From: CAYGAW01 sp964347945
GTDB taxonomy: Bacteria > Chloroflexota > Anaerolineae > UBA7937 > B3-Chlor
Length of the DNA stretch: 64,000 nucleotides
Direction: 5' to 3'
NCBI GenBank assembly: GCA_964347945.1
Contig: CAYGAW010000109.1
Coordinates: 30,976 to 94,975 of the forward strand
Each line of letters opens with the position of its first letter. Position 1 is the stretch's first letter. The translations under genes were made by a program, and so were the position numbers. Positions 25,612 through 35,752 of the stretch are shown one piece after another. Under the pieces are notes generated by a model. It was given only the letters and a program-made list of their open reading frames with translations, did not search any database and had not been told where the DNA came from.

Positions 25612-26682
25612 TTGACCGAGGGGACTCTGCTGGACATAAAAGATCTAAGGACGGAGTTCGACACCGCTGACGGCGTCGTTCGCGCCGTGAATGGTGTCTC
25701 CTTCTCAGTCCATGAGGGGGAGACGGTGGGCATAGTGGGCGAAAGCGGGTGCGGCAAGACGGTGACCGCTTTGTCCATCGTACGCCTCATACCCGAGCCA
25801 CCAGGTAGGATCGCGAGTGGTCGAGTGCTCTTCCGGGGACGCGACCTTCTCGCGGCTGGGACCGAAGAACTGGGCGAGATAAGAGGGGCCAAGATAGGGT
25901 TTATCTTCCAGGACCCAATGACATCCCTCAATCCGGTGCTGACCATTGGGGAACAGATCGTGGAGGCCCTGGAACTGCATCTCGATCTGGGGGGTAACGA
26001 AACGCGCCAGAGAGCGATCGAGCTACTTCAACTGGTGGGCATCCCAGACGCGCAAGACCGGATCGACGACTATCCGCATCTCTTCAGTGGCGGGATGAGA
26101 CAAAGGGCTATGATCGCCATGGCTCTTTGCTGCAACCCTCACTTGCTTATCGCCGACGAGCCAACCACAGCGTTGGATGTGACCATCCAGGCGCAGATTT
26201 TGGATTTGGTGAGACGGTTGAAGCGAGACAGAGGCCTAGCCATCCTCTGGATCACGCACGATTTGGGTATCATCGCCGGCCTGGCGGATCGTGTGCTGGT
26301 CATGTACGCGGGATACATCGTGGAGGCGGCTGAGGTCAAAGCCCTGTACCGGGATCCCCGCCACCCCTACACTCTGGGGTTGCTGTCTTCCGTACCACGC
26401 CTCGATGACGACAGGAGAGAGGCTCTGACACCCATAGAGGGCGTGCCGCCCGATCTCGTGGACATGCCTTCCGGTTGTCCCTTCCATCCTCGCTGCAAGT
26501 ACGCCGATTATAGATGTGCGCACACGATGCCTGAACCTCGCAAGGTCGGCGCCGATCACCTTGTCGCCTGCTGGGTCGACGTGCCCAAAGTCTCGGCCCC
26601 AGAGCCAGAGAGAGAATTCTCCGTCTGGTCGAGGGATGCCGCCTGGCCGGCAGCCGCGGACTTGACAAGCAGAGATCGATAG
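25612..26682 (+). CDS. Peptide/oligosaccharide ABC transporter ATPase, D-type (first copy)
   Basis: This 356-residue OppD/DppD-type ATPase has Walker A GESGCGKT, Q-loop FQDPMTSLNPVLTIGEQI, signature FSGGMRQRAMIA, Walker B LLIADEPTTALD and the C-terminal oligopeptide region GCPFHPRCKYADYRCAHTMP with its cysteines, which in this subfamily can bind a Fe-S cluster. It starts at TTG with GGAG 8 bases upstream. It begins the run of two D-type ATPases, an F-type ATPase and two permeases, with no binding-protein gene. A 30-residue tail after the usual end is unusual. Confidence 0.94.
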   Translation: MTEGTLLDIKDLRTEFDTADGVVRAVNGVSFSVHEGETVGIVGESGCGKTVTALSIVRLIPEPPGRIASGRVLFRGRDLLAAGTEELGEIRGAKIGFIFQDPMTSLNPVLTIGEQIVEALELHLDLGGNETRQRAIELLQLVGIPDAQDRIDDYPHLFSGGMRQRAMIAMALCCNPHLLIADEPTTALDVTIQAQILDLVRRLKRDRGLAILWITHDLGIIAGLADRVLVMYAGYIVEAAEVKALYRDPRHPYTLGLLSSVPRLDDDRREALTPIEGVPPDLVDMPSGCPFHPRCKYADYRCAHTMPEPRKVGADHLVACWVDVPKVSAPEPEREFSVWSRDAAWPAAADLTSRDR

Positions 26683-26794
26683 TGTAGAATTTTTTGTCTA
26701 GATGAGCGCGGACCGGCAGCCGGACAGGGGCGCGCTGGTTCGCTCAAAAGAGATCGGGCTCCCCGGGTGAGAGATCGGTAAGGAGGCGTACAAG

Positions 26795-27772
26795 ATGGCT
26801 TTGCTGGAAGTCAAGGATTTGAGCACGAGATTCTACACCGACGACGGTGTGGTGCAAGCCGTCAATGGAGTGTCCTGGGAGGTGAGCGAGGGTGAGACCT
26901 TGGGCATCGTGGGTGAGAGCGGGTGCGGCAAGAGCGTGAGCGTGCTCTCCGTCCTGCGTTTGATCCCACAGCCGCCAGGCAAGATCGAGAGCGGTGAGGT
27001 CATGTTCGAGGACAGGGACCTCATGAAGCTAAGCGATGACGAGATGCGCTCCATCCGGGGCAACAAGATGGCGATGGTCTTCCAGGATCCCATGACATCC
27101 TTGAACCCTGTTCTCACCATCAATCAGCAGATCAGTGAGGCGCTGATGTTGCACTTGGGCATGAACAAGAAGGAGGCCCGGGAGCGCACTGCAGAGCTGC
27201 TGAAACTTGTGCAGATACCTCAGGCTGAGGACCGAGTGGATGATTATCCTCATCAATTCAGCGGAGGAATGAGGCAGCGCGCCATGATCGCCATGGCACT
27301 CTCCTGCAGTCCCCAGATCCTCATCGCCGACGAGCCAACCACCGCTCTGGACGTGACCATTCAGGCGCAGATCATTGAGTTGGTCAAGGAGCTGAGAGAC
27401 GAGATCGGCATGGCTATCATCTGGATCACCCATGATTTGGGGATTATTGCGGGTATAGCGGATAGGGTAGAGGTCATGTACGCCGGGTACATCATCGAGT
27501 CAGCGGATGTCAAAGACCTTTATGGGGATCCGCGCCATCCTTACACGCTTGGCCTGCTGGGGTCTGTGCCTCGCCTGGACCTTGGGAAGAAGAAGAAACT
27601 AACGCCCATCTTTGGACTGCCACCGGATCTCATCGATCTACCGTCTGGCTGCCCGTTTGCTGCTCGCTGCGACTATCGAATCGATGATTGTGTCGGGCGT
27701 CCTGAACTAAGGCTCATAGCTCCGGGACATGAGGTGGCGTGCTGGGTAGACATCACGAAGGAGAGGAAGTAG
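26795..27772 (+). CDS. Peptide/oligosaccharide ABC transporter ATPase, D-type (second copy)
   Basis: This 325-residue paralog of the preceding gene has the same motif order: GESGCGKSV, FQDPMTSLNPVLTINQQI, FSGGMRQRAMIA, ILIADEPTTALD, and GCPFAARCDYRIDDCVGRP at the C-terminus. AAGGAGG precedes the ATG. Two D-type genes in tandem before one F-type gene suggests that alternative ATPase pairs (D1-F or D2-F) serve the several permease pairs in this region (inference). Confidence 0.95.
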   Translation: MALLEVKDLSTRFYTDDGVVQAVNGVSWEVSEGETLGIVGESGCGKSVSVLSVLRLIPQPPGKIESGEVMFEDRDLMKLSDDEMRSIRGNKMAMVFQDPMTSLNPVLTINQQISEALMLHLGMNKKEARERTAELLKLVQIPQAEDRVDDYPHQFSGGMRQRAMIAMALSCSPQILIADEPTTALDVTIQAQIIELVKELRDEIGMAIIWITHDLGIIAGIADRVEVMYAGYIIESADVKDLYGDPRHPYTLGLLGSVPRLDLGKKKKLTPIFGLPPDLIDLPSGCPFAARCDYRIDDCVGRPELRLIAPGHEVACWVDITKERK

Positions 27773-27774
27773 CG

Positions 27775-28758
27775 ATGGCTGCGCACAACAACATCTTGCT
27801 CGAAGTCAAGAACCTGAAGATGTACTTCCCCATCAAGCGGGGCGTCTTCCAGCGGAGGGTGGGCGACATCAAGGCGGTCGACGATGTGAGTTTCTTCATT
27901 AGACGAGGAGAGACCTTTGGACTCGTCGGTGAGAGCGGCTGCGGCAAGACGACTGTGGGGCGATGCATACTCCAGCTCTATCGTCCAACTGGCGGTGAGG
28001 TCGTGTTCGAGGGCGAAGACCTCACGAAACTGAAGGGGCAGAAGCTGCGGTCCATGCGGCGCGAGATGCAGATGATATTTCAGGACCCATACGCGTCTTT
28101 GAACCCTCGGATGACCGTCGGTAGCATCATCGGTGAGCCTCTGGAGGTGCACGGCACAGCCAAAGGCAAGCGGAAGAGAGAGCGTGTACAGGAGCTGCTG
28201 AGGGTGGTCGGGCTGAACCCCTATTTCGTCAATCGCTATCCGCACGAGTTCAGCGGCGGACAGCGACAGCGCATCGGGGTAGCGAGAGCTCTCGCACTAA
28301 ACCCCACTTTCATCGTTGCTGATGAGCCCATCTCGGCGTTGGACGTTTCCATTCAGGCGCAGATCATCAACATGTTGGAGGAGCTGCAGGATGAGCTGGG
28401 CCTGACCTTCCTGTTCATCGCCCATGACCTGAGCGTGGTCCGGCACATCAGCGACCGCATTGCCGTAATGTACTTGGGAAAGATCTTCGAGATCGCGGAC
28501 CGAGCCGAGTTGTACGACAATCCCCTGCAACCCTACACTCAGTCGCTTCTATCAGCCGTTCCCATCCCCGACCCGGTCGTGGAGGAGACCAGGAAGAGGA
28601 TAATCCTTGTCGGTGATGTACCGAGCCCCGCGAATCCGCCCGCTGGCTGCAACTTCGTCACCCGCTGCCCCGTGAAGATGGACATTTGTGAGGAGCAGGA
28701 GCCAGAGTTCAAGGAGGCCTCCCACGACCATTGGGTTGCCTGCTGGCGGGTGGGCTGA
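27775..28758 (+). CDS. Peptide/oligosaccharide ABC transporter ATPase, F-type
   Basis: This 327-residue OppF/DppF-type ATPase has the VKNLKMYFPIKRGVFQR N-terminus, Walker A GESGCGKTT, Q-loop FQDPYASLNPRMTVGSII, signature FSGGQRQRIGVA, Walker B FIVADEPISALD and the C-terminal GCNFVTRCPVKMDICEEQEP. I take the ATG at 27775, two bases after the D-type stop, over an overlapping upstream start. It forms a heterodimer with a D-type partner. Confidence 0.95.
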   Translation: MAAHNNILLEVKNLKMYFPIKRGVFQRRVGDIKAVDDVSFFIRRGETFGLVGESGCGKTTVGRCILQLYRPTGGEVVFEGEDLTKLKGQKLRSMRREMQMIFQDPYASLNPRMTVGSIIGEPLEVHGTAKGKRKRERVQELLRVVGLNPYFVNRYPHEFSGGQRQRIGVARALALNPTFIVADEPISALDVSIQAQIINMLEELQDELGLTFLFIAHDLSVVRHISDRIAVMYLGKIFEIADRAELYDNPLQPYTQSLLSAVPIPDPVVEETRKRIILVGDVPSPANPPAGCNFVTRCPVKMDICEEQEPEFKEASHDHWVACWRVG

Positions 28759-28871
28759 CAAGGGCCTGAACCTGCGGGGCACGAAGCTGGTATATCAATA
28801 GGTTAGACGCAGTACCGGCTTGCCGCATGCAAGCGACGAGCTGTTGACTACATCACCGAAAGGTTCCTGAC

Positions 28872-29918
28872 TTGATTCAATACGTGCTCCGACGGTTGCT
28901 TGTCCTGCCTCTGATCATTCTCCTCGTTACGATCATCCTCTTCTCCCTCATGTGGCGGCTTCCCGTGGAAATGCGCGCCCAACTGTACGTGCCGGCCACG
29001 AACAAGTTCCTCTTGCCAGATGAAGAGGCCGCACTCGTCGAGAGGGCCATCCGTATCTATGGTCTTGACAGGCCGTGGCCCGTCCAGTATGTGAATTGGC
29101 TCAAGCTCCTGGTCACCGGAGACTGGGGGTATTCAGCCAGTTGGCAGCAACCTGTGCTAGAGGGGCTACTGCAGCGCACGCCAGCCACACTCGAATTGGC
29201 GCTATTCGCTGTCGTGCCCTCAGTGGCCTTGGCCCTCGCTCTCGGTGCGTTCGCCTCCAGGCACCGGAATCGAGTCCCTGATCATCTGATCAGGGGCGCC
29301 ACATTCTTAGGGTGGGCTCTTCCTTCCTTCATCCTGGGACTGATTCTGATGAACGTCTTCTACGCGTGGCTTGGCTGGTTCCCCCCCGAGCGTCTGAGCA
29401 TCTGGGCGGGGCCCATTGTCTACTCCGAGGAGTTTCACGTCTACACGGGTATGCACACGGTGGACGCGCTGCTCAATCTCGACCTCAGGATATTCTGGGA
29501 CGCCGTCCGGCACCTCGTGTTGCCGGCGTTCAGCCTCGGGCTTGCGGTGTGGGCTCTACTGACGCGGATCATGCGTTCCTCCATGCTCGACTCTCTCCAC
29601 CAAGACTACATCACCACGGCTCGAAGCAAGGGCGTTCCAGAGAGGAGGGTGGTCAATCTTCACGCGCGCCGCAATGCTGTGCTGCCAGTGATCTCCGCCG
29701 GCGGAGTGGCGGCTTCCATGCTTGTCAGTGGCATAGTGGTGGTCGAAAGTGTCTTCAACATCAATGGCATCGGGCGTGCAGCGGCGAATGCTATGCTGTT
29801 CACCGACGTACCGGTAGCGGTGGGCTTCGCCGTCTTCACGTGCATAGTCACCGTCCTGGCTAGCCTTATCGCTGATCTGTTGTATGCCTTCGCTGATCCT
29901 CGAATCAGGCTCTACTGA
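28872..29918 (+). CDS. ABC transporter permease, OppB/DppB type
   Basis: This is a 348-residue membrane protein. MIQYVLRRLLVLPLIILLVT is the typical first helix, and the cytoplasmic EAA-type coupling loop is DYITTARSKGVPERRVVNLH. It starts at TTG about 110 bases after the F-type gene. It is more distant from the three tandem OppB copies further on, so it predates their amplification. Confidence 0.92.
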   Translation: MIQYVLRRLLVLPLIILLVTIILFSLMWRLPVEMRAQLYVPATNKFLLPDEEAALVERAIRIYGLDRPWPVQYVNWLKLLVTGDWGYSASWQQPVLEGLLQRTPATLELALFAVVPSVALALALGAFASRHRNRVPDHLIRGATFLGWALPSFILGLILMNVFYAWLGWFPPERLSIWAGPIVYSEEFHVYTGMHTVDALLNLDLRIFWDAVRHLVLPAFSLGLAVWALLTRIMRSSMLDSLHQDYITTARSKGVPERRVVNLHARRNAVLPVISAGGVAASMLVSGIVVVESVFNINGIGRAAANAMLFTDVPVAVGFAVFTCIVTVLASLIADLLYAFADPRIRLY

Positions 29919-29938
29919 GAACGCACGCTGGCGAGTGA

Positions 29939-31363
29939 ATGGCAAGACACTACAGTAGGAAGTACAACGAAATCCGTCAGTCGCTGGCTCATCTGGACGT
30001 ACACTACCATTCCTTGAGACTGTTGGGGCAGAAACTACTGTCCGAGTCTAGTACTTCGGTAGGGGCGTCTTCTGGGGCCCTCTACGCACGAACTCTTCAG
30101 CTTGGCAAAGAGTGCTCGCTGATCCTCCAGCTCCTGAACCGGCAACTGGACCCCGAGGATGTCGACCTGTGCGCGTCCACACTGAACGGTGTTGACCTGG
30201 CTCTGAACAAGGCGTCTCAGATGCCAGGAGCCACTTTGTACACAGTGAACGTGTGGCGCGTCATAACCGCCGTCGGGGAGTTCTTGGCCGTGATCTCCGG
30301 CAAGTATGGATATCAGACCCTGTCGGAAAGCGCGACACTGGAGCAGGCCGGCGTGCGCGAGGCAAGAGTTGGGAAAGCAGCCTCATCCGTCCAAGCCGAA
30401 GGGCGCCTCGTAGCACCAAAGCTGCCCGCCATCAAGCCACTGGCTCTGCCCACTTTCCGCGGCGTCCCGCGCTGGAGGGTGAGACGTTTGCTCAATCCGG
30501 GGCTGGTCTTAGGGGCGTTAATCGTAATGGCCTTCGTGCTTGTGGCTCTCGGTGCTCCCGTCATCGCTCCGCCCGAGGGAGAGGACCCGTACTGGATTCC
30601 CCAGGACGGCTACAGCATACAGCCGCGACCACCCAGGCCCGGACACCCTCTGGGCACTATAGAGCGCAGCTATGATGTGTTCTACGGGCTTGTCTGGGGT
30701 ACACGAGTGGCCTTCAGGATCGGGCTCTCGGTCACTTTGGGGCGGGCACTCATCGGAGTTCTTCTGGGCCTCATAGGCGGCTACTATGGTGGACTCTTCG
30801 ATGCTCTCGTGATGCGCATTACCGATGCCTTTATGGCCTTCCCCATAGTGCCAGCGACGCTTCTGATGCTGACCTTTTTCGGCCCCACCCGGTGGGCCAC
30901 GCGGGCCAGCACGACTGCGGTGAACTCTATCATAGTCCTGTCGCTGATTCTCTTCGGCTGGATGCAGTATGCCAGGCTTGTGCGTGGCAACGTGCTGGCA
31001 GAACGAGCGAAGCAATACGTCGAGGCCGCCGTAGCCGTCGGGGCGAGAGGCCCGCGCATCATCTTCCGACACGTGTTGCCCAATGTGCCTCAGGGTCTGT
31101 TTGTGATGATCGCGTCGGACGTCGGGGCCATGGTTGTGTTGGCTGCCGTGTTCACTTTCCTTGGCCTCGCCGGACGGCCGGGCTTGGCCGACTGGGGATC
31201 GATGCTCAACATCAGCCGCAATTGGATCATCGGGACCCCGTCCAGTGCCTTCGAGTACTGGTACACCTACTTGCCGCCCATCGCAACCATCGTGCTCTTT
31301 TCGGTGGGGTGGAATCTGGTAGGAGATGGCCTGCGGGATGTGTTCGATCCCCGACTGCGGTAG
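29939..31363 (+). CDS. ABC transporter permease, OppC/DppC type, with long N-terminal extension
   Basis: This is a 474-residue protein. The C-terminal 290 residues are a normal OppC permease with the coupling loop (VEAAVAVGARGPRIIFRHVL) and the ending GWNLVGDGLRDVFDPRLR. The first ~180 residues are hydrophilic and helical, absent from the related permeases in the window, and of unknown family (ARHYSRKYNEIRQSLAHLD at the start). The start codon follows the OppB stop by 20 bases, so the extension is in the same frame and not an artefact of an upstream gene. Confidence 0.85.
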   Translation: MARHYSRKYNEIRQSLAHLDVHYHSLRLLGQKLLSESSTSVGASSGALYARTLQLGKECSLILQLLNRQLDPEDVDLCASTLNGVDLALNKASQMPGATLYTVNVWRVITAVGEFLAVISGKYGYQTLSESATLEQAGVREARVGKAASSVQAEGRLVAPKLPAIKPLALPTFRGVPRWRVRRLLNPGLVLGALIVMAFVLVALGAPVIAPPEGEDPYWIPQDGYSIQPRPPRPGHPLGTIERSYDVFYGLVWGTRVAFRIGLSVTLGRALIGVLLGLIGGYYGGLFDALVMRITDAFMAFPIVPATLLMLTFFGPTRWATRASTTAVNSIIVLSLILFGWMQYARLVRGNVLAERAKQYVEAAVAVGARGPRIIFRHVLPNVPQGLFVMIASDVGAMVVLAAVFTFLGLAGRPGLADWGSMLNISRNWIIGTPSSAFEYWYTYLPPIATIVLFSVGWNLVGDGLRDVFDPRLR

Positions 31364-31575
31364 TTCTCCCAGTCCCCTCAGCTCAGCGCCGAGACAGACA
31401 CACTCTTGTGCATTAGGTGCGAAGCCGCGGAGGTGCGAGCCTCGCGATTCACGGCGACTTTGCCGGTGAGGGGTCTCGGCGTCAGATGTGCCAGCGACGG
31501 GCATTGGGCATAGGTAGGATGGCGAGTGCCATCTATACTCGGCAGGGTTTGATGGTTCACCTTGGCTAAGGAGAA

Positions 31576-33888
31576 ATGATTAGACTACAGGTTGAAGAGG
31601 GGAAGCTATCGTTCTTTCTGCTCCTGATCATATTGCTCAGCATAGCCTGGAGCATCCAGTTGGCTGGCTGGGTAGAGGGGCTGTGGGTAGTGGAGTGGAC
31701 GGTGCTGGGGGGCCTGGCTACAGGCTTCCTGATGACTAGGACCAGGTGGCCCAGATTGTTGAGGCACCTGGTCAGCGTTCTCGTTGCAGTAGTGCTCATC
31801 TTCGCTGCAATGGCGAGATTCGTCGGTCCAGGCCTGAGTTGGAGAGATGGTGTCTCGCTTCTGGCCTACCAGTTTGATGCCTGGCTGAGGATAGTGGCGG
31901 CTGGAGAGCCAGGCACCGACCCTGCGATGTTCGTGCTGCTGATCACACTCCTGGGATGGTGGCTGGCATATGTCTCCGCCTGGATGATCTTCGGCACCCA
32001 CAAGGTTTGGCAGGCCTTGGCCTTGACCGGAGGAGCCATGCTGCTGATCGTCTACGGCAGTTCTTCCAAGGTCGTACCGTTCTTCGTTCTGTACCTCTTT
32101 TCCGCCTTGCTTCTGGCGGTCAGGATGTATGTCTATGCTCAGGAGCAGTCGTGGGATGTCCAGAATGCCCACCACGATCGGGATATCGGGCTGTACTTCT
32201 TGCGGGACGGAGGCCTTCTGGTGGCTGTCGTCCTGGCAGCCGTTTGGCTGGTCCCGCTGCTATCGTCGAGTACCCTGCTGTCCGACCTTTGGGCACGAGT
32301 CGAAGGACCGTGGCAGGTGGTGGGCGACGAGTGGAATCGGGTTTTCTCGGGCTTGCGAGGCTACAGACAGGACTACGCGAATATCCCCTTTGGTCGGCAG
32401 TTGGCCCTCGGCGGACCGGTCGACTTGGGTGAAGAGACAGTGATGTGGGTGGATAGCGAGGTTGGACGGTACTGGCGTGGAGCAGTCTATGACAGATATG
32501 ACGGGAGCGGCTGGGAGAACACAGACACGCTGGAGGCCATGATCCCCGCAGACAGATATCTTCCCATCGAGGGTGAGTACGAGCTGCGTCGCCTGGTCAA
32601 GCAAACCGTTGTGCCGAATTGGTCAGGCTATGGACAGATATTCGGACTGGGGCAACCAGTGGACGTTGACGTACCGCTGGAGGTTCGATACAGCTTCGCC
32701 GACGCCGCAGGAGCCGATCGGCCGGATCCATTCTCAGCTCCAGCTTCGGTCTCCCTCATCAGGAGCGGCGTGCCTCTCACCCGTGATCGGCCGTACACCA
32801 TTATCTCTTCGGCCTCCGTGGCCGATGTGGAGAGTCTCAGTGAGGCGGGCAACGAGTATCCCGACTGGATCACGAGTCGATACCTTCGGCTTCCGTCCGA
32901 CCTGCCTGAGCGGATAGGTGAACTCGCTGCTGATATTGCTGATCCTCACGACAACGTCTACGACAAGGCGGTCGCCATTCAGGATTACTTGCGCCGGACG
33001 ATTGAGTACAACGAGAGCATAGAGCCTCCGCCTCGCAACCGTGATGCGATTGACTATCTACTCTTCGACAGTCGTGAGGGCTACTGCAACTACTATGCGT
33101 CCGCCATGGTGGTGATGGCCCGCACGGTGGGCATTCCGTCACGGCTAGCCGTGGGCTACGGAAGGGGCGAGTTTGACGATGAGACCGGACTGTATGCGGT
33201 GCTCGAGCGCGATGCCCACGCCTGGGTAGAGGTGTACTTCCCTCAGTATGGTTGGGTAGAGTTCGAACCAACGGCCAGTGAGCAGCCAATTCCCCGGCCA
33301 GGGCGCACTGAGGAGCAGCTACCCGAGAGGCCCGGTGGCGATGTGGACTCTCAGCTGGAGCGTGATCTGGATAGACTTCGGGCCGAAGAAGAGGAGATCG
33401 GCGGGCCGGCTATCACAAGCACAGTCCAGAGGGGGTCTTCCTCCCTTGCGCCAATCCTTGCTGGGATAGCCGTGGTGGTTTCGGCGGCGGCAGCGATTGT
33501 GTGGTTCGTGAGAAGGTGGACACCAGAAGGAGCCTCCTACGTGGGCAGAATCTATGGACGGATGTGCCAGTACGCTCGGTTCATGGGAGTGGGGGCAGAA
33601 GCGTCTCAGACTCCATACGAGTATGCTTCGGTACTGGGAGAGAGCATGCCGTCGGGCGCTCCCATGGTCGAGCACATCGCCACTCTGTACGTGCAGGATC
33701 GATTCGCTCCTCACGGCGTAGACCTTGTGGGGGAACAGGAGGCAGATGGAGCCTGGAGGAAGCTGCGACCTCTGATGCGGAGGGAGTTGGTGCGCAGGGT
33801 GCCGGTCCTTCTGCGCTCCCGTCTCCGTTGGCATCGGCGTCGGCAAGAGGATCATCCATCAGCGCCTGATGCGAAGGTGAAGGGGTAA
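31576..33888 (+). CDS. Membrane transglutaminase-like protein (TgpA/DUF3488 type)
   Basis: This 770-residue protein has an N-terminal block of six or seven transmembrane helices (to about residue 225), a large outside domain and a transglutaminase core. Its triad-like residues are C504 (EGYCNYYASAMVVMA), H548 (DAHAWVEVYF) and E564 in WVEFEPT, where the family usually has Asp. A helix at about 617-640 and a DUF4129-like cytoplasmic tail follow. Such proteins may cleave or crosslink peptides at the cell surface. The next gene follows after one base. Confidence 0.87.
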   Translation: MIRLQVEEGKLSFFLLLIILLSIAWSIQLAGWVEGLWVVEWTVLGGLATGFLMTRTRWPRLLRHLVSVLVAVVLIFAAMARFVGPGLSWRDGVSLLAYQFDAWLRIVAAGEPGTDPAMFVLLITLLGWWLAYVSAWMIFGTHKVWQALALTGGAMLLIVYGSSSKVVPFFVLYLFSALLLAVRMYVYAQEQSWDVQNAHHDRDIGLYFLRDGGLLVAVVLAAVWLVPLLSSSTLLSDLWARVEGPWQVVGDEWNRVFSGLRGYRQDYANIPFGRQLALGGPVDLGEETVMWVDSEVGRYWRGAVYDRYDGSGWENTDTLEAMIPADRYLPIEGEYELRRLVKQTVVPNWSGYGQIFGLGQPVDVDVPLEVRYSFADAAGADRPDPFSAPASVSLIRSGVPLTRDRPYTIISSASVADVESLSEAGNEYPDWITSRYLRLPSDLPERIGELAADIADPHDNVYDKAVAIQDYLRRTIEYNESIEPPPRNRDAIDYLLFDSREGYCNYYASAMVVMARTVGIPSRLAVGYGRGEFDDETGLYAVLERDAHAWVEVYFPQYGWVEFEPTASEQPIPRPGRTEEQLPERPGGDVDSQLERDLDRLRAEEEEIGGPAITSTVQRGSSSLAPILAGIAVVVSAAAAIVWFVRRWTPEGASYVGRIYGRMCQYARFMGVGAEASQTPYEYASVLGESMPSGAPMVEHIATLYVQDRFAPHGVDLVGEQEADGAWRKLRPLMRRELVRRVPVLLRSRLRWHRRRQEDHPSAPDAKVKG

Positions 33889-33889
33889 G

Positions 33890-35752
33890 ATGGCAACTGG
33901 AAACTCGAGTAGCGGCGCGAGCGGTTACTTGCGCTCGACAATCAGGGGGTTGCTGCCGTGGATCATACTTGCCCTCTTGGGGTTGGGTCCCCTGTTTGTG
34001 TGTGCCTTGTTCGGCCCGGCTGAGGTCGGGTCTGCACTCGGCCTGAAGTCAGCCCCCGATTGGAGCCGTGCCCTGCCTGTGGCAAGTGAGTTCTACGGCA
34101 CGGACAGCGGGGCACCTCTCGTGGTGGATCACCTGCACCGGGCGCACCTCGTCTGGGCAGTGCGCTCCAGCGCCGGGCAGTACGATCTCCGGTACCTCCG
34201 CCTTGATGATCGTGGGCTCGCGGAAGAAGAACACGATTTGAACGTGGGCCTGTACGAACCGAGGAAGGTGCGACTGCTGCTGAGGAGCGACGAGGGGATG
34301 CACGTCTTCCTCCTGGGCCTGGAAGCCAGGGGAGCGCCATCGAGCCTGTTTCATCTGAGGCTGACGGACGACGGGAAACTACAGCACGGTCCCACCCTCC
34401 TGTCGTCGGGGAGCGACCCCTGTCATGAGTACGATTTCACCACAGACTCTTCCGGGATGATCCACCTTTTCTGGACTGAGGGCCTGGGTCGGCAACGAGA
34501 TCTGTACTATGTGGGTCTGCCTGCGGGTCAGGTAGAGCCCGGGGCAGCTAGGGTCATCGCTCGCGGGGTGTCCGGCCCGGTGGCGAGAACCGACTCCCAG
34601 GATCGGGTCCATCTTTTGTGGGAGGAGCCTGGCGTGGACGAGGAGACCGCAGAGTTGTACCATACCGTATTCACCGATGAATTGCCAGGGATCTCCTCGG
34701 GAATCAAGCTCCTCGACTTGCCCACGGGAGTCCGTGTAGATCGGCACGGACCGGTACTGGCTTTGGATGACGAGTACGGCTACGTGGTGTGGACCCAAGA
34801 GGTCCGCCGTTCCAGAATGGCGGCAACCGAAATGGAGGGGTGGTACGGCACTTTCGAACTGGAGTCGGGAGCCGTTGGTCGAGTCGACTCCCTCTCCTTG
34901 CCCACGGATGAGAAGCCCACCTATGTGGAGTACCATGGGGTCCACAACTATGACTACATCGTCCCGTCGCGTGGTAACGCGGAACCAGGGAGTGAACGTA
35001 ATGCCGAGCCTTCGCCGCTAACGTCTCCCAGGGAGGGCCTGGTAAGCTTCAGTATGATCGTCAGTCGTGGCGGGAGCAGGGAGAGCCAGATTACGAACCT
35101 GGTCTTCGCTGACGGGGCTTTTGTGGGCTACCAGCTGGCCTGCAACACGTCTCACTGGTCGAGGCTGTCCAGCTTGACCAGCGATTCCGAGGGGAACCTG
35201 CACCTGAGTTGGGTGGAGGGACTCGAGCCAGGTCCCAGTGAGGTGTACTACGCAACTACCTCTTCGGTGGTGAGAGATCGGGTAGACCACATAACCGGAG
35301 ACGATCTCCTTGCCGCAGCCCTGAACACAGCGTTCAGCGCGGTGGCGGGGCTGCCGACGATACCTTTCATCTTGCTGTGGGTGCTACCTCCGCTGATCTG
35401 GACGGTGATAGCCAGTCGCTTTCTCGGCGAAGGAGGCGCGCGCAGTTGGAGGGGATACCTGGCGCTGGCCATCGCCATCATTCTCTTTCAGGCCAGCAAG
35501 TTGTACTTCAATCCGGGGCTGCTAAGCTATGTGCCCTTCTTTCTGTCGGTACCTTTTCTTCCTGAGCACTGGTACGCGCCTCTACAGATGCTAGTCCCTG
35601 TGGCCATCTTGGGAGCGGGCCTGCTGGGCGTGGCCTACGCGCTATTTCGGGCTGAGACTCGCAGCCTGTACGTCACGTGCCTGGTCTTTTTTTTCATAGA
35701 TGCCTTCTTGACGATGATCATCTACGGACCGGGCCTGGCGGTGATGGGGTAG
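33890..35752 (+). CDS. Membrane-anchored beta-propeller-like protein
   Basis: I do not recognise a named family. The 620-residue product has one helix at about 20-42. An outside region to about 450 has repeated short strands of the kind D-x-x-G-x-x-H-x-x-W, as in DSSGMIHLFWTE, DSQDRVHLLWEE and DSEGNLHLSWVEG, at intervals suggesting blades of a sialidase-like or BNR-type propeller. Four C-terminal transmembrane helices follow. It is translationally adjacent to the transglutaminase gene, so the two likely act together at the surface. Confidence 0.7.
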   Translation: MATGNSSSGASGYLRSTIRGLLPWIILALLGLGPLFVCALFGPAEVGSALGLKSAPDWSRALPVASEFYGTDSGAPLVVDHLHRAHLVWAVRSSAGQYDLRYLRLDDRGLAEEEHDLNVGLYEPRKVRLLLRSDEGMHVFLLGLEARGAPSSLFHLRLTDDGKLQHGPTLLSSGSDPCHEYDFTTDSSGMIHLFWTEGLGRQRDLYYVGLPAGQVEPGAARVIARGVSGPVARTDSQDRVHLLWEEPGVDEETAELYHTVFTDELPGISSGIKLLDLPTGVRVDRHGPVLALDDEYGYVVWTQEVRRSRMAATEMEGWYGTFELESGAVGRVDSLSLPTDEKPTYVEYHGVHNYDYIVPSRGNAEPGSERNAEPSPLTSPREGLVSFSMIVSRGGSRESQITNLVFADGAFVGYQLACNTSHWSRLSSLTSDSEGNLHLSWVEGLEPGPSEVYYATTSSVVRDRVDHITGDDLLAAALNTAFSAVAGLPTIPFILLWVLPPLIWTVIASRFLGEGGARSWRGYLALAIAIILFQASKLYFNPGLLSYVPFFLSVPFLPEHWYAPLQMLVPVAILGAGLLGVAYALFRAETRSLYVTCLVFFFIDAFLTMIIYGPGLAVMG

